From Brachynemurus nebulosus (lineage: Eukaryota; Arthropoda; Insecta; Neuroptera; Myrmeleontidae), in NCBI GenBank assembly GCA_035578155.1, contig JAPWDM010000006.1:17438305-17502304 (forward strand): 64,000 bases of DNA, in the 5' to 3' direction. Each line of letters opens with the position of its first letter. Positions within the stretch are counted from its first letter, which is position 1. The notes under the pieces were generated by a model. That model was not told where the DNA came from. It ran no database searches and worked only from the letters and a program-made list of their open reading frames with translations. Of this stretch, positions 48,341 through 61,959 are shown piece by piece. Made by a program: the position numbers and the translations under genes.

Positions 48341-48956
48341 TACTTTGATGTTATATTATCATATTCCCTTACAAGACTAAAATTCCCTTTCTAAAGACAA
48401 TTTCCCAGCGTTATACAATCCAAAAACAATTTAATAAAATATTTCCGTACTATCTACAATAGGTATCGTTGACTTCTTATTTTATCACTCAAAATACACC
48501 ACTCAAAACGTACCTGTACAATATGTCAATACTGATGAATAGTCAAATGATTACAAAACTTGACAATGTCTGTAAATAATAGGTGTTTATTCGAAGATCG
48601 AAAATTCTATCTCAAAAAGATGACTATCATTAATGGTAATTGATATTTTGTCAGTTCAAACATTGTTCCACGTTTCGTCTCAGATATTTCATGATAAATT
48701 ATTTCCCAGTAAAATTAATAATTCACGAAATATAGAAAACAATATACCTATCCTATATATAGCACGTTCTATTAATAAAATGTTTCATTCGGGTGCATAA
48801 TTACAATAAACAGGATTAATAGCTAGGAGTTACAAGCAACAAAGGTGAGATTATATTTTAGCGAATTTCCAGAATGAAATTCAGGTATTACAGCCACTAG
48901 GGCAGAAATTTGTTTTGAGGTCCGTAGAAACCGAAAATAATATTCACTTAATTCAA

Positions 48957-48960
<4 letters not shown>

Positions 48961-49046
<86 letters not shown>

Positions 49047-49048
49047 TG
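48961..49048. repeat. (TA)n microsatellite, slightly interrupted
   Basis: TA tract with a GT interruption near 49009 and AAT near 49039. Confidence 0.95.
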
Positions 49049-49134
49049 TAAATTTTAGTGAATATTATTTTCGGTTTCTAGGGACCTCAAAACAAATTTC
49101 TGCCTTAGTGGCTGTAATAGCTGAATTCCATTCT

Positions 49135-49136
<2 letters not shown>

Positions 49137-49213
<77 letters not shown>
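49137..49213. repeat. (TA)n microsatellite
   Basis: About 38 pure TA units. Isoleucine-tyrosine frames across it are artefacts. Confidence 0.95.
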
Positions 49214-49214
<1 letters not shown>

Positions 49215-49454
49215 GGGTCCGCCCGATAACTCTCGAACGAAATGTTTTACGTTTATGAAATCTGGTGAAAATATTGGAAGTCCCAAACCGTTGGACGAGT
49301 TCGTTAACCAGACACGTCCGATGCCCGTAACATGGTTTTTCCGGCAATTTTGAAAACTGAGGTCCGTACGTTGATATATAATAATTAATTATACAAACAT
49401 AGTTTGATTTTGTATATAAACAAGTTTATTACTTCACGATTTCTTTTTGGGTTA

Positions 49455-49692
49455 AAATTGGTACCCCTGGCCACTTTACCCAACATAGTGGGGTAAAATG
49501 GTCACTTTGCACATGTTGCGAAAAACAAAAATTGCAAAAATACCTTTCACGATTTTGTTGATATATTGATGGTTATTGGTTCTGCACTAAAGCAACTATA
49601 TGCTAAATACTTACTAATCCGTATTTATTTTAAAATAAATAAACTATACAATATTTTGTTTTAGAGTGGCCACTTTACCCCAGTCTCACCTA
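49455..49692. mobile_element. Fragment of a TA element with word GGGTAAAGTGGCCA
   Basis: CCTGGCCACTTTACCC, GTGGGGTAAAATGGTCACTT and GAGTGGCCACTTTACCCCAG follow in 240 bp. The right end reads, inverted, TAGGTGAGACTGGGGTAAAG. No left end was seen. Confidence 0.45.
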
Positions 49693-50876
49693 CATAGTAA
49701 AAAAAAAAGGATTTTAAATTTTTTAAAGTTTACACCATAAAGAAATATCTTTTGAAAGTTATTCGTTGGGTTGTACTCAAAAATTGAAAGAATTCGCCTT
49801 ATAGTGACACCGTTAACTTTAAAATGATCATCTTTATTGTTAGAATGACAAAATTCGACCCAAATATTAAAAAAATAAAATAATAAATAAATATAGTTGC
49901 AGTTTGCTAATGTAATTTATACGCCAAGATTATTTTACATAATAAAAACATTAGAAAGTTTTTCAACGAGCAGACACCGTAAAAATAATATTACATAACA
50001 CAGGAAAAAAAACCGGTAAAATTAAAAAAAAAAAGCGATAAGATCGGGGAAGTCCAAACTAAATATATAGATATAAAACGTGAGGGAATACACAGAACGG
50101 TGATACACGAAACCTCCTAGACCATTAAACAGACAAACATCACCATATATAAGTACAGTCACGAAAATAAATATACTAACAAAGAAAAAATTTTAATCTA
50201 CCCTTCCAATTGTAAACCTTACAAACTGATCATCCTGTATATCAATTTTTACCAACCTACAAAAATAATTAACACAATTTTCGATGTAAACAACGCGCAC
50301 GAAGGTCGTCCTCGGCGTCGTTGCCGAGATCTCGACACGTCGCACGGTCGAAGTTCGAAGTGTTCAATTACTTATTGATATTATGTTACAAAAATATATC
50401 AGCGTAGTTAAAAGCGTCATAGCTAGCAGCCATCGTAACTAACTTCACACCACTACAACACATAACCTTACATTTATTATATGGTACATATGTATATTAT
50501 AGGTGTATGAAACCGTATCAGCTGTGATGAGGAAATAAAATGAGATGTTTTCCTAATTTCCCTGTAGAGACGTTACTTACCATCAACACCCCGGCTCCCA
50601 GTATCCTATCATCAATAAGTATTTAAAATAAGTAAACACTGGTATATGTATATATGTACATGTACACCGGCTGCGACACGGTTTTATTTCAATAATGTGA
50701 TAAAATACTAATGTGAATTTCGAAAAAATTATGGTTTTCAAAAATTTTGAATTAATAGTGGGATTAAATTTGAATCATTTATTAATAATAAGCGAAGTTT
50801 ATGATCAATTTTTTGTTTTTTCTATTTACTTATAAGGTGAATCGATCAGTACTGACAAATTTGTGACAAACGAATT
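49693..50876. other. AT-rich stretch with one CpG-rich patch
   Basis: The patch at 50283-50352 stands out. Nothing else was recognised. Confidence 0.45.
50283..50352. other. CpG-rich patch in AT-rich DNA
   Basis: About 60% GC with many CG dinucleotides (for example GTCGTCCTCGGCGTCGTTGC). It could be a first exon or 5' UTR on either strand, but no splice site or start codon can be assigned. Confidence 0.3.
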
Positions 50877-51451
50877 ACTAACAAGGAGCACCACGGGAGT
50901 GTACCCCTCCGATTTTGTTTATTCTTTGATATGTTGTAGAACATCGAAAAATAAGAGACACCTATTTTTTTTTAGCGGCTGTAAAACGGTTTGAAGGGGT
51001 GAAATCACCCTTCAAAAATTGGGGTAAAAATTTAATTTGTTAAATATCTCGAAAACGGAGCAAAAACAGGTCAATTAGATTTTTTCACGTAGATTTGAAA
51101 TCTGTAAACAAAATTTTAATATATTGTATTTTTAACCCTCTTTTCATAAAGTTAACCCCTAAATTTTAACCCCCAACCACCCCTGTTGATGCAATTTAAA
51201 CAAATTGCATATCAATAGATAGCTCTTTGACAAAGAGTAATATCGCTTATTTAAACTTTTGCTCTATCTCTTACCGTTTTCGCGATATTTAACAAATTAA
51301 ATACACCAATTTTTGAAGGGTGATTTCACCCCTTCAAACCGTTTTACAGCCGCTAAAAAAAAATACGTGTCTCTTATTTTTCGATGTTCTACAACATATC
51401 AAAGAATAAACAAAATCGGAGGGGTACACCCCCGTGATGCTCCTTGTAAGT
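50877..51451. mobile_element. Long-TIR palindromic element
   Basis: Arms of about 190 bp (50877-51068 and 51265-51451) are inverted copies, nearly identical in the outer 110 bp (ACAAGGAGCA and GTGTACCCCTCCGATTTTG). The 200-bp centre is AT-rich. No target duplication or frame was found. Confidence 0.75.
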
Positions 51452-52714
51452 CTATTTTTTTCTCTATAAATAAATATAATTTATGTGTAGAAAAATAAGT
51501 TAAATTTTATAATACATGTAACAGTATTAATATTTGATTATTGTTCAATCTTCTAATTTTAATAATTTTAAAAGTAATGAATTTGATTCTGGTAGTGACG
51601 TGTACGCACACATAGCAACTAACACGTACACAATTATATTATGAGTGTATTACAATAACTAATCGTAGAATATTAAACAAAATAGTTTTTTAATGATTCA
51701 AAAACATAAAAGAAAATAATTTTCAGTTTTTTAAATCTTAAAGTTGGTTTTTAATGACACAACTTACTTAAATACACACTGATTCATCTTTAATCATTCT
51801 TTGGCATTTACTCGTACGTTAAAAATTCTAACTTTGAAAATTTATTTCTTCTAAACTACACGTCAGAAATTATTCAAAATAGTGTCAGTGAATGCATCAT
51901 GTCTTTCTCTGTAATATACTAAAATTTCAAATTCTAAACCAGGAATGTATTCCCGTGCTAAAAAGTAACCTATGCCCTTCCACATTTGCTCGACTATTAT
52001 TATATAAATTTTAGAGTTGGTTTCTTTTTTAAGCAGCTAGTTAAATAATGTTTTAAAAACAGTTTTCCGCGGTAATCAGGCATTTTCTGGTGCATAAGAG
52101 GAGCCTTGTAAAAAATATTCTGTATCCTTTTCCGCCCCTCTAGCTCTCTCTATGAAAAATCTTAAGTCGATTGCTTAATCTTTTGAAGCGTGAAAGCGAG
52201 ACAAGAAAACAAATTTTCCCATGAACATCAGGTATTTTTCTTTTAAGAAAAAATTAATATATATTGAGAAAAACTTTAGTGTTATAATTGGTCTTGTAAC
52301 TTTTTTAATGAAAATTTGGTTGAAACTATCGAATCTCTTTAAAATATAAAAATTATAAGCAGTCTCATTTAAACCAACATTAGGCAGTTAATTTGTTCTG
52401 TATTTCAAATTACTAAATAGTTATAATCAGTACAAAATCACTATATTTTATAAATTATACAACCTTTCTGTTGATTAAGGCTGATTTCTCTTTCTTGATT
52501 GTTTTTATAACGTCTTTTACTTCAGGTAGCTATAAAAATGGATTATTTAAACTTATATACTTATTGAAACTAGACACTGTGCAATATTATATAGTTAGTT
52601 ATTTCACCTACTTTATAGGTTCAAGTATATTAGCTACTATGGGAATATAAGTAAATTGTGCCAACTTTGTTTTACCTAGGAACGTGAATAAAATGTTCGT
52701 TAGTACCCGCTAGA
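51452..52714. other. AT-rich stretch, nothing recognised
   Basis: No gene, RNA or paired ends were recognised. Confidence 0.45.
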
Positions 52715-53194
52715 TAGGGGAGAGGTGGTATTGAAAGGGACAAATTACCCGCTATAATTATTGCGGAAATAAAAATATTTTTATTGTATGACAACATAAC
52801 CAGTGTATACTCGCATCGACTTCAATTTCAAGTTACAGTCATTTCAAAGATGGTGGTGTTGATCTTTTAAATCTATTTGTCTTCTCAAGTAATTTATTTC
52901 GTAACTTCTATCAAATTTTTTGTGATATATTATAAATGTTTGTAAATTTACATTATTAGGCATTATTAGGCATTTATTTCAACACAGGAAAACAGCAGGT
53001 CCGATATTTTTTTAACTTGTGGGTGATATCTATGAAAAGATCACAGCAAACAGTTATGAAAATGACTCTCCCTAAGTATTAATTTGAGAAATGTGAGATT
53101 ATTAACTTAAAATTAATTTTATTTGGATACTTCTATGCCACCGAAAATTTGAATAATTAAGTAAAAATTAATTTATAGATTAGGTATTAAGACT

Positions 53195-53600
53195 AATAAT
53201 ATATAATTAAGACTAATAATTTTTCAAACACTATGTGAATTTTAATCAACATAATGAATTGGCCATTTGCCAAGGTACATCGAGTGTTCAAGGATCAGCC
53301 AAAAGCTGGACATTAAGTGAACATATGAATATTGGTGTATGTTTAAAATACGGACAAAAGTCCGCCATACATTAATAATGTTTCACAGGCACTCGATAAC
53401 ATTTGAAATTAAAAAGTGTAACTGCGTCTCGCATTAAAGAGAGGATGTGTTTGATTGATTATCGGAATTGGAGTGGCACTCGAACGAACGTTCGGTGGCC
53501 TAATTGGTAAGGCGCTTGGCTAGTAACCAAAAGATCCGGGTTCGAGTCCCAGCCGATCCAGATTTGATAATTTTTCAAACACTATGTGAATTTTAACTAA
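53195..53600 (+). repeat. Tandem repeat unit containing a tRNA-like sequence, copy B
   Basis: ATTTTTCAAACACTATGTGA occurs at about 53218 and again at about 53569, an offset of 351 bp. Between them are GTGAACATATGAATAT, GGACAAAAGTCCGCCATAC, GTTTCACAGGCACTCGATAA and the tRNA-like sequence, in the same order as in copy A (10728-11176, minus strand). Confidence 0.75.
53489..53559 (+). pseudogene. Decayed tRNA-like gene, anticodon loop CTAGTAA
   Basis: 71 nt. The T arm (CGGG-TTCGAGT-CCCAG), a strong B box and an A box (TGGCCTAATTGG) are kept. The anticodon stem CTTGG/CCAAA has one mismatch and the loop places AGT at 34-36. The acceptor stem CGTTCGG/CCGATCC has two mismatches. It is the sister of 10916-10987. 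Confidence 0.55.
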
Positions 53601-54423
53601 TAATATTTATTTTAGTTTCAATATTTTATTTTTTCTTTCAATTTAAAATTTTCGCATAAAATTAATCGAATAAAAATTAATGGATAAATTTGAACAATAT
53701 AGGTGATATTTAGCACTGTCCCTTTCATGAATTTTCATATCCAATTCAATACAGCCTACTCACAGTTAAAACTCAAGTTGCAAGAAAATATGCAAGTAAG
53801 AACAGATAGATGTTTATTATTGTATTTTCAAAAATTCTAAAAACAAATATCCGTCCATTTATCCCACGCCTCCCCTATATGTACAGGTACGCGGAATACA
53901 TTTATAATCAAGTTATCTAGTTTTTGAATTTTTACTTTTTATTTTTATTTTTAACAAGTTCAGTTTAGTAATTTGCTAAGTTTTAAAGTAGTTCAATATA
54001 CATATGGTTTGTTAATTAAATTTTATAGTATTATTTTTTAACGTATTCAGATTAATTTTGCGTTTTCGGATTTTTTTCGGAAGCTTTTACTCGATTATAA
54101 ATATTTTCAAACATGCTTAGTTTGGTGGCAACTGTAAGAATAGAAAAAAAATTATTTTTTTTTTGTAAAATATAGCTTTAGTTACGAGAAATTTTTTTAC
54201 AATTTTGTTGGAATTGAGTTTTTGAATAAAAAATAAATATCATTTTTTTGTTTTATTTCAAATCTATATCATAAATAATATTGATAATAATTGATGCGAA
54301 AAATTCGGAGGTTAACATTCGAAAGGTCTACTTTGAGGGGAAATACAGTAAACCTTTATGTGTCCACAAACCGAGTCTCCGGTTCTTAAACCATCGTCAG
54401 GTGAATGTTGTATTCATCTAATA

Positions 54424-55453
54424 ATAATAATAATGCGGTTTAACGTCCGTTTTTATGACAGTTAGTCTGTAACAGACGCCACCTACATTATTATTTTTCT
54501 AATTTTATTTATACTTTAATATATTACAATTACATTATGATGTGGGTGGAGGAGAAGGAATGTGGGGTGAGAGCTAGGATTTGTGAGGTATGCGTTTGCA
54601 GCTGCCTTCTTAAGGAACTATGTCGATATTCATTAGGAATTGTGAAGGGAAACTGCCGAAAACCTTTACAAGCATAGCTGGTTATCGGAATCAAACCCTC
54701 GATCTATCAATCCGCAAGCGCCAGTTAGTTAGTGGTTAAGGGAGTATTCTAGTCTAAAAATTTGAAAGAATCGATTATTCTTTTATTTCATATTTTCAAA
54801 GTTCAGACCTTTAAGAATAAGCTTCTAAAAGGATTTACGGCAATTCGAATTATTTTCGGAATTATGGTTATTTATACTCGTAGTTTAAATTTCTCGAAAC
54901 TACTTTTTTCGATACGGTGGACATGATATCTCAAGTTCTAATGCACCGATTTATTTGAAATTTAGTACAAACCTTCTTAATACTATCAAAATTGGGCCGA
55001 CGCCGACGTAGGGGTTTTCGGAATTTCTTTTTTTTTTACTATTTTTTAAAAATTATCAAAGGTGGAAAAAGGAGGCGAAAAAATGATTTTTTTTAAATGA
55101 ACGCCATCCTTGGATTGGACGCCATCCAATGGATTTACATCCTTATTTATTAAGAATTAACTAAAATTTTATGTTTCAGATCACCAGGAGGGTTGGAATC
55201 ACGTCAACCAGGAGACACCTTTTTTTTCGAGGCCCCACTTTGCCGGCCTGTACCAATTTCAATTTTGAATTTTTTCAAAATTTTTATACATTTTTATACT
55301 TTTCAAATATCAATAAAAAAACTGTTCAAAAAATAGATACTAAAAATTTTTACCTACTGTTTTTTTTTTTTTTATCACGCCCGTAAAATCACCTCAAAAT
55401 CGAGCCTCTAGACTAGAATACCCCCTTAAGCACGCTCGGCCACTCCGCTGGTG
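54424..55453 (-). mobile_element. tRNA-derived SINE with 12-bp duplications, interrupted
   Basis: Perfect 12-bp duplications ATTCATCTAATA flank the element (54412-54423, 55454-55465). On the minus strand it starts CACCAGCGGAGTGGCCGAGC (A box). After the insertion at 54740-55425 it continues with TAACTGGCGCTTGCGGATTG and a B box (GGTTTGATTCC). It ends in TTAAACCGCATTATTATTAT. Without the insert it is about 340 bp. The head resembles a Ser/Leu-type tRNA. It would be pol III transcribed and depend on a LINE partner in trans. Confidence 0.85.
54740..55425. mobile_element. 686-bp insertion in the SINE, TTAA (or TA) flanks
   Basis: The inverted ends are GGGAGTATTCTAGTCTA and GGGGGTATTCTAGTCTA. TTAA lies outside both (54736-54739, 55426-55429). 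Removing the insert with one TTAA restores a continuous tRNA-like SINE head. The TTAA suggests a piggyBac-like target, but a T-TA-A reading fits Tc1/mariner equally. No transposase is present. Confidence 0.85.
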
Positions 55454-55465
55454 ATTCATCTAATA

Positions 55466-56624
55466 CGATTAGCCGGACTTGTTTCGATTTAACAATCGAA
55501 TTGATTATCGAATTCAAAATCGAATGGATGTATGGCCAACCTTAACACTTCAATTTTATTACATGTAAAATATACTGACTAACAAATAACATACATAAAA
55601 TCCTTACACAGAGACAATTGATGTTGCTCTTCTAATACATCAAAATCAAAATGACTTTATCCCCACGGAAATGTTTACAACAAGCTCCTTGTTGTATTCA
55701 AACAATTAATTAAACAACTGCATTTGTCTGTGTGTGAATTGAGGTGTGTAATCAAATATGTCTTTAAATCACAATCGAGCCAATTGGCAATGATTAAGTA
55801 ATGATTTTCAAATTAAATTTTATGTCACAAAGTTTTGGCGGAGCTGAATGTTGGTTGTTGTGGAAGTTGAATTGAGCCGAGCGAATTAAGTTTCATCTTG
55901 TCAAACTTTATTACATGTTAAATAGCTCACTTCAAGTTTGACGTACTACACATACAAACTGATATATAGCGATATTGAAATGAATAATTGAAGAGTGTCT
56001 TACTGAGCTTGTTACTTATTCCCTGTATATGTGCGGATGTGTCTTTCAAAAGTGAGTACAGGAGTGGAGTTAAAAATGTGAAAGGATTTGTCGATGTTTG
56101 ATTTTTAGTTGAGAAATTTGAAGCAATTGATTATTTTCCTTGCATATTCTTAAAGGGTAGAACGATTAAGAATATATTTTGAAAAGGAATTTTTCAAATT
56201 TGTACTATTTAAAAAATGAGGCCCGTTCTCTTATAATCAAACTCACACTTTAAGACTAAAGTAACTTGAAGCCTTTATCTCTAATTTAAAGTAATTTAAT
56301 GTAGTTCATTTTCATAGTAAATTTAATATTTAACATTATTGTTCATAAACAAATGCGAACTCATCTAACTAATAATTTGATAAAGTTATAAAGCCGAGAT
56401 AAGGTAGATTAATATATTTCTATTAAATTAAAAAAATTTAAAATAGTAATTCTTCAGACTAGGGTAAGGCGGGGCTAATTGTGTAACTTTTCACTTAATC
56501 GATCATATTGGGTCCTCAACCGTAAGTCTAAATTTATTGTTATGCATACCGATTTATGTAGATAATTTCTTCCTTTTCTAAAGTCCCCATAGTAATATTT
56601 TTCTAACAATTCACATTTAAGATA
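55466..56624. other. AT-rich stretch
   Basis: TAGGGTAAGGCGGGGCTAAT at 56462 resembles a TA-element end; a weak partner may lie near 57628, outside the nested element. Nothing else was recognised. Confidence 0.4.
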
Positions 56625-56626
56625 TA

Positions 56627-57583
56627 GGGCAAGGTCGCCCAAAGGGGGTACCCCTCTTAAAGCGGGTAAGCGCTTGTATATTGTTGTATCGAATGTTTTT
56701 GTCAGGTCGTGTGTATACCGAGATTAACCGAATATCAACCAATGTCAATCAGTTGCACTTGAACGCTTGTGTCGTTTAATGTCCTAGTTAAGCTTCATCA
56801 AATTTTTTTGTTGGTTTTGTTAACAATTTTGACGATAAATATTCTGTGACTAGTCACAAACGTTTTTATTTGTAATCTTTTTGGTATTACCATATTATGT
56901 TATCATCATTTGACTTTTAATGTGGAAAAAGGTAGACATGTATCGGCTTTCATTTTGAAATTATTCTAAGTTAACAAAATTAATTCTTTTTGGGCAAAGC
57001 AGGTATGGGCAAAGCGGGTAAACAAAATAGCAGCATCTTAATAGAAAAAACTTGGAAGAGGAAAAAAAATAAATAATCTTCTTTTTACGACGGAATGAGG
57101 GAAAAAGCTTAAAAAAAATATTTCTGCTTTGTTTGTGATGATTTTGATGTGGAATTACCTGAAGTAATTGTATATTCCAATATAGAGGTTGTAAAAAACG
57201 TTACAGTTAATTGTTATAAATTTATTATTTTTGTCTTTATTCAATTTTTTTTACTTAATTATTATTATTGTTAAGTTCTATATGATTAAGGAAGTTTATA
57301 TTAAAAAATAATAAGAGTATTTAAATAGATAATATACTTACCCGCTTTGCCCAAAGGGGGTAACCTGCTTTAGGATACCTATAAGGGCAAAGCGGGTTTT
57401 TGCAGAGGTTTTGTATTTTCTTTATTAAAAAGAAATATCGTATAAACATTTCTTAAGCGAAGTTTCATTTTAAAGTTCGATAACTATTCTATCTGATAAT
57501 ATAAAAAAGATCTGCTTATCAAGGTCAAAAGTCACTTTTTTGGGCGTTTAATCTTATCTTACCCGCTTTGGGCGACCCTCCCC
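56627..57583. mobile_element. TA element with word GGGCAAAGCGGGTA
   Basis: The ends are GGGCAAGGTCGCCCAAAG and, inverted, GGGGAGGGTCGCCCAAAG, flanked by TA at 56625-56626 and 57584-57585. The word GGGCAAAGCGGGTA and variants occur at least seven times in both orientations, clustered at 56640-56670, 56992-57022, 57340-57402 and 57558-57575. A copy of the right end lies at 46661-46738. No transposase frame survives. Confidence 0.8.
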
Positions 57584-57585
57584 TA

Positions 57586-58884
57586 GCTGTTTAAGTGAAG
57601 AAAGTCTGACATGCTCAACGTACCCCATAGGTAAGGTAAGTGGAGCAAGAGTACAGGGTAAATTGAGCAGAAAAAAAATGTAGCCAAACCATGCCTAAGA
57701 TGTTTATCAGACATATAATAAAATAATTATTTGACAGTCAATCTTTCATTAATTTATAATGCTTTAGTGACATAAATGTGTAGCAAAAAATAATTTTCTT
57801 TGAATATTAAATACAGCAAATAAAATTAACAATAATTTAATAATAATTAACAATTTTATAAATTTTATAAACTCTTTCGCTAACTTTTCAAAAGCAGAAC
57901 TACTTACATAGAAACAAATTGAACAATAAAGTAATAATGATAATCATAGATTAAAACTTAAATATTTAAAAAACCATTTGAACAACTTTTTTTACTAACT
58001 TTATTCCACGGTAATTGATGCTAACAGTTAATGCTATTTACTCGAAATTGTCCAAAAGTGTAAATCGACAATATACGAGACGAGTATAACAAATTAAATA
58101 GGTACAAACGTAGCTTTATAAAGCATATATTGGTATATTTTGTATACAGCAAAATATATATTTGTCTCTACATATTGTCAGAGAATTTTCATGAATTGTA
58201 TCAAACAGACGAGCATGTATATGTATAATTGGGCTGTAATGAATATTCGATTTCGCATTTGAAATATCCGAAAGATTCACAACTACTACCACAAATGTTT
58301 TTAGTGTAAGCTTTCGTGTCAAATTCTTACATATGTTTACATCATGTGATTTTCACGGGTGGTTTCACTCTCAAAAGGTGGTTGTAAAGAAAACAGTGGA
58401 AATATGAGCGATACTGTTGTTTTGCAAAAAGGTGAGTAAGCTTTCGCATTTACATTCGCGCTGTAAGCACTTTTATTAGAACCCTATGGTTGCCGATCTA
58501 AATGGAATTAAGAAATTTCAAAATCACTTTTTCTGCTCTACATGGAAAATAAGCCAAGGTAAGTACGAATTCGTATTGCGATTCCGCATTGTAACTGCAG
58601 CCTTACCATGTATACATAGTTAATGCTCAATTTTATACAGTATATGGTCAGTGGCCGTTATTTTTGCTTTTATTTTTTATCAGTTTGCAACTTTTTATTT
58701 AAATACCCATCTATCTGTTCCCGGGTGTTGCCATCATGATGCTTTTTACTGTTACCCATACATATACATATTTATATGTACGTAACGTAAGTACAGTAAC
58801 CTACAGTGAAAATTGAACATACGACATTTTGGGTTTAAATATTCTAAATAAATTGTCCGCATGTTGGAGAGGTGACAGGTATTT
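57586..58884. other. AT-rich stretch
   Basis: GGTAAGTGGAGCAAGAG and GGTAAATTGAGCAG near 57635-57672 look like words of yet another TA element, without ends. Nothing else was recognised. Confidence 0.4.
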
Positions 58885-59330
58885 TGAATCAAACGTATAA
58901 ACATTTCTCTGATGCTTAAGAAAGTGCCGATATTTATCTGAATCACATAGTGGTCGGAACACGATATTTCATATAACGTGACTTAATATTATTGCAATGA
59001 AAAGTGTAAATGATTCTAGGCTACAAGAACTCTATTTAAAATTATAGAATTGCTTTTAAACATTTCTCTGATGCTTAATAAAGTGCTGCTATTTGTCTGA
59101 ATTTGGTAGACAAAGTGGTCGGAAAGCGACACTTCATATTACACGACCTAATATTATTCCAACTAACGGTGAAAATGGTTCCAGGCCACAAGAATTCTAT
59201 TTAAAATGAAAGAACTGCTTTTCAACATTTTTCTGATGCTTAAGAAAGTGTTGAAATTTATCTGAATTATATGGCCGGCCAAGTAGTCAGAAACCCATAT
59301 TTTATATGAAACAAGAATTTATGCAAGTTA
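58885..59330 (+). repeat. ~160-bp tandem repeat family, locus 2
   Basis: About 2.7 units. ACATTTCTCTGATGCTTAA starts at 58901, 59060 and about 59225 (periods 159 and 165). CATATTACACGACCTAATAT and CTACAAGAACTCTATTTAAA are other unit landmarks. Homologous to 27590-27862. Confidence 0.8.
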
Positions 59331-61442
<2,112 letters not shown>

Positions 61443-61444
61443 TA

Positions 61445-61955
61445 TATATATGTTCCAACAATTGTATTCAACACGCTTGAATTTACGTATTATTCAAAAT
61501 GTTGTATTATCCTCCCAAACGTGCTACAGTAGAAATGCATTAATTTTATCTGACAATTTTCTTCTTTAGAATTATACTTTTTTTGTATTTTCTCATTTCA
61601 ATGAATTGTGCTATCAGGAATAGGTATGTTTCTGACCGTTTATAGTCGTTTTTGATAACGTTCACAAAATTTCTCGATTTTTTTTTTTGTAGTATTCCAC
61701 ACTAAAACTGGCAAAACGGTACACATATGCAATCACTTCGGCGTCTGTCCGTCTGTTACAGGCGATTTTCACTGAAACCATTAGCATATAGATAAAGTGT
61801 GATGGCCCGATTATGGATTTGAAATTCAATTTCGAATTTGGTGATTAATTTCAGGAAATCACTTGAAAAGTGGGAAAAAATTTTTTTCGAGTAAGGTATC
61901 AAAGGAAAGCTGATTAAAATACGATTTCAATGATATATAATATAATCTATATTAC
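61445..61955. other. AT-rich stretch, nothing recognised
   Basis: No paired ends or frame were recognised. Confidence 0.45.
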
Positions 61956-61959
61956 TTAA

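Larger units (their letters stand above)
48846..49360. repeat. (TA)n-centred repeat family T, copy 3, inverted duplication
   Basis: 48865-48960 and 49045-49135 are inverted copies of one ~90-bp segment (with AAACAAATTTCTGCC and GGCTGTAATAGCTGAATTCC) around the first TA tract. A second TA tract is followed by the left-flank segment in the opposite orientation (GTTAACCAGACACGTCCGAT). The copy is therefore rearranged relative to 6330-6645. Confidence 0.7.
52717..53875. mobile_element. TA element enclosing the second tRNA-bearing repeat
   Basis: The left end GGGGAGAGGTGGTATTGAAA and inverted right end GGGGAGGCGTGGGATAAATG agree at about 70%. TA lies outside at 52715-52716 and 53876-53877. The terminal word AAGGGACA recurs inverted at about 53717. 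It contains the tRNA-bearing tandem repeat. No transposase frame was found. Confidence 0.5.

Noticed and set aside
56463..57628. Larger TA element enclosing 56627-57583
   Set aside because: TAGGGTAAGGCGGGG on the left has only a weak partner near 57628, insufficient to call ends.
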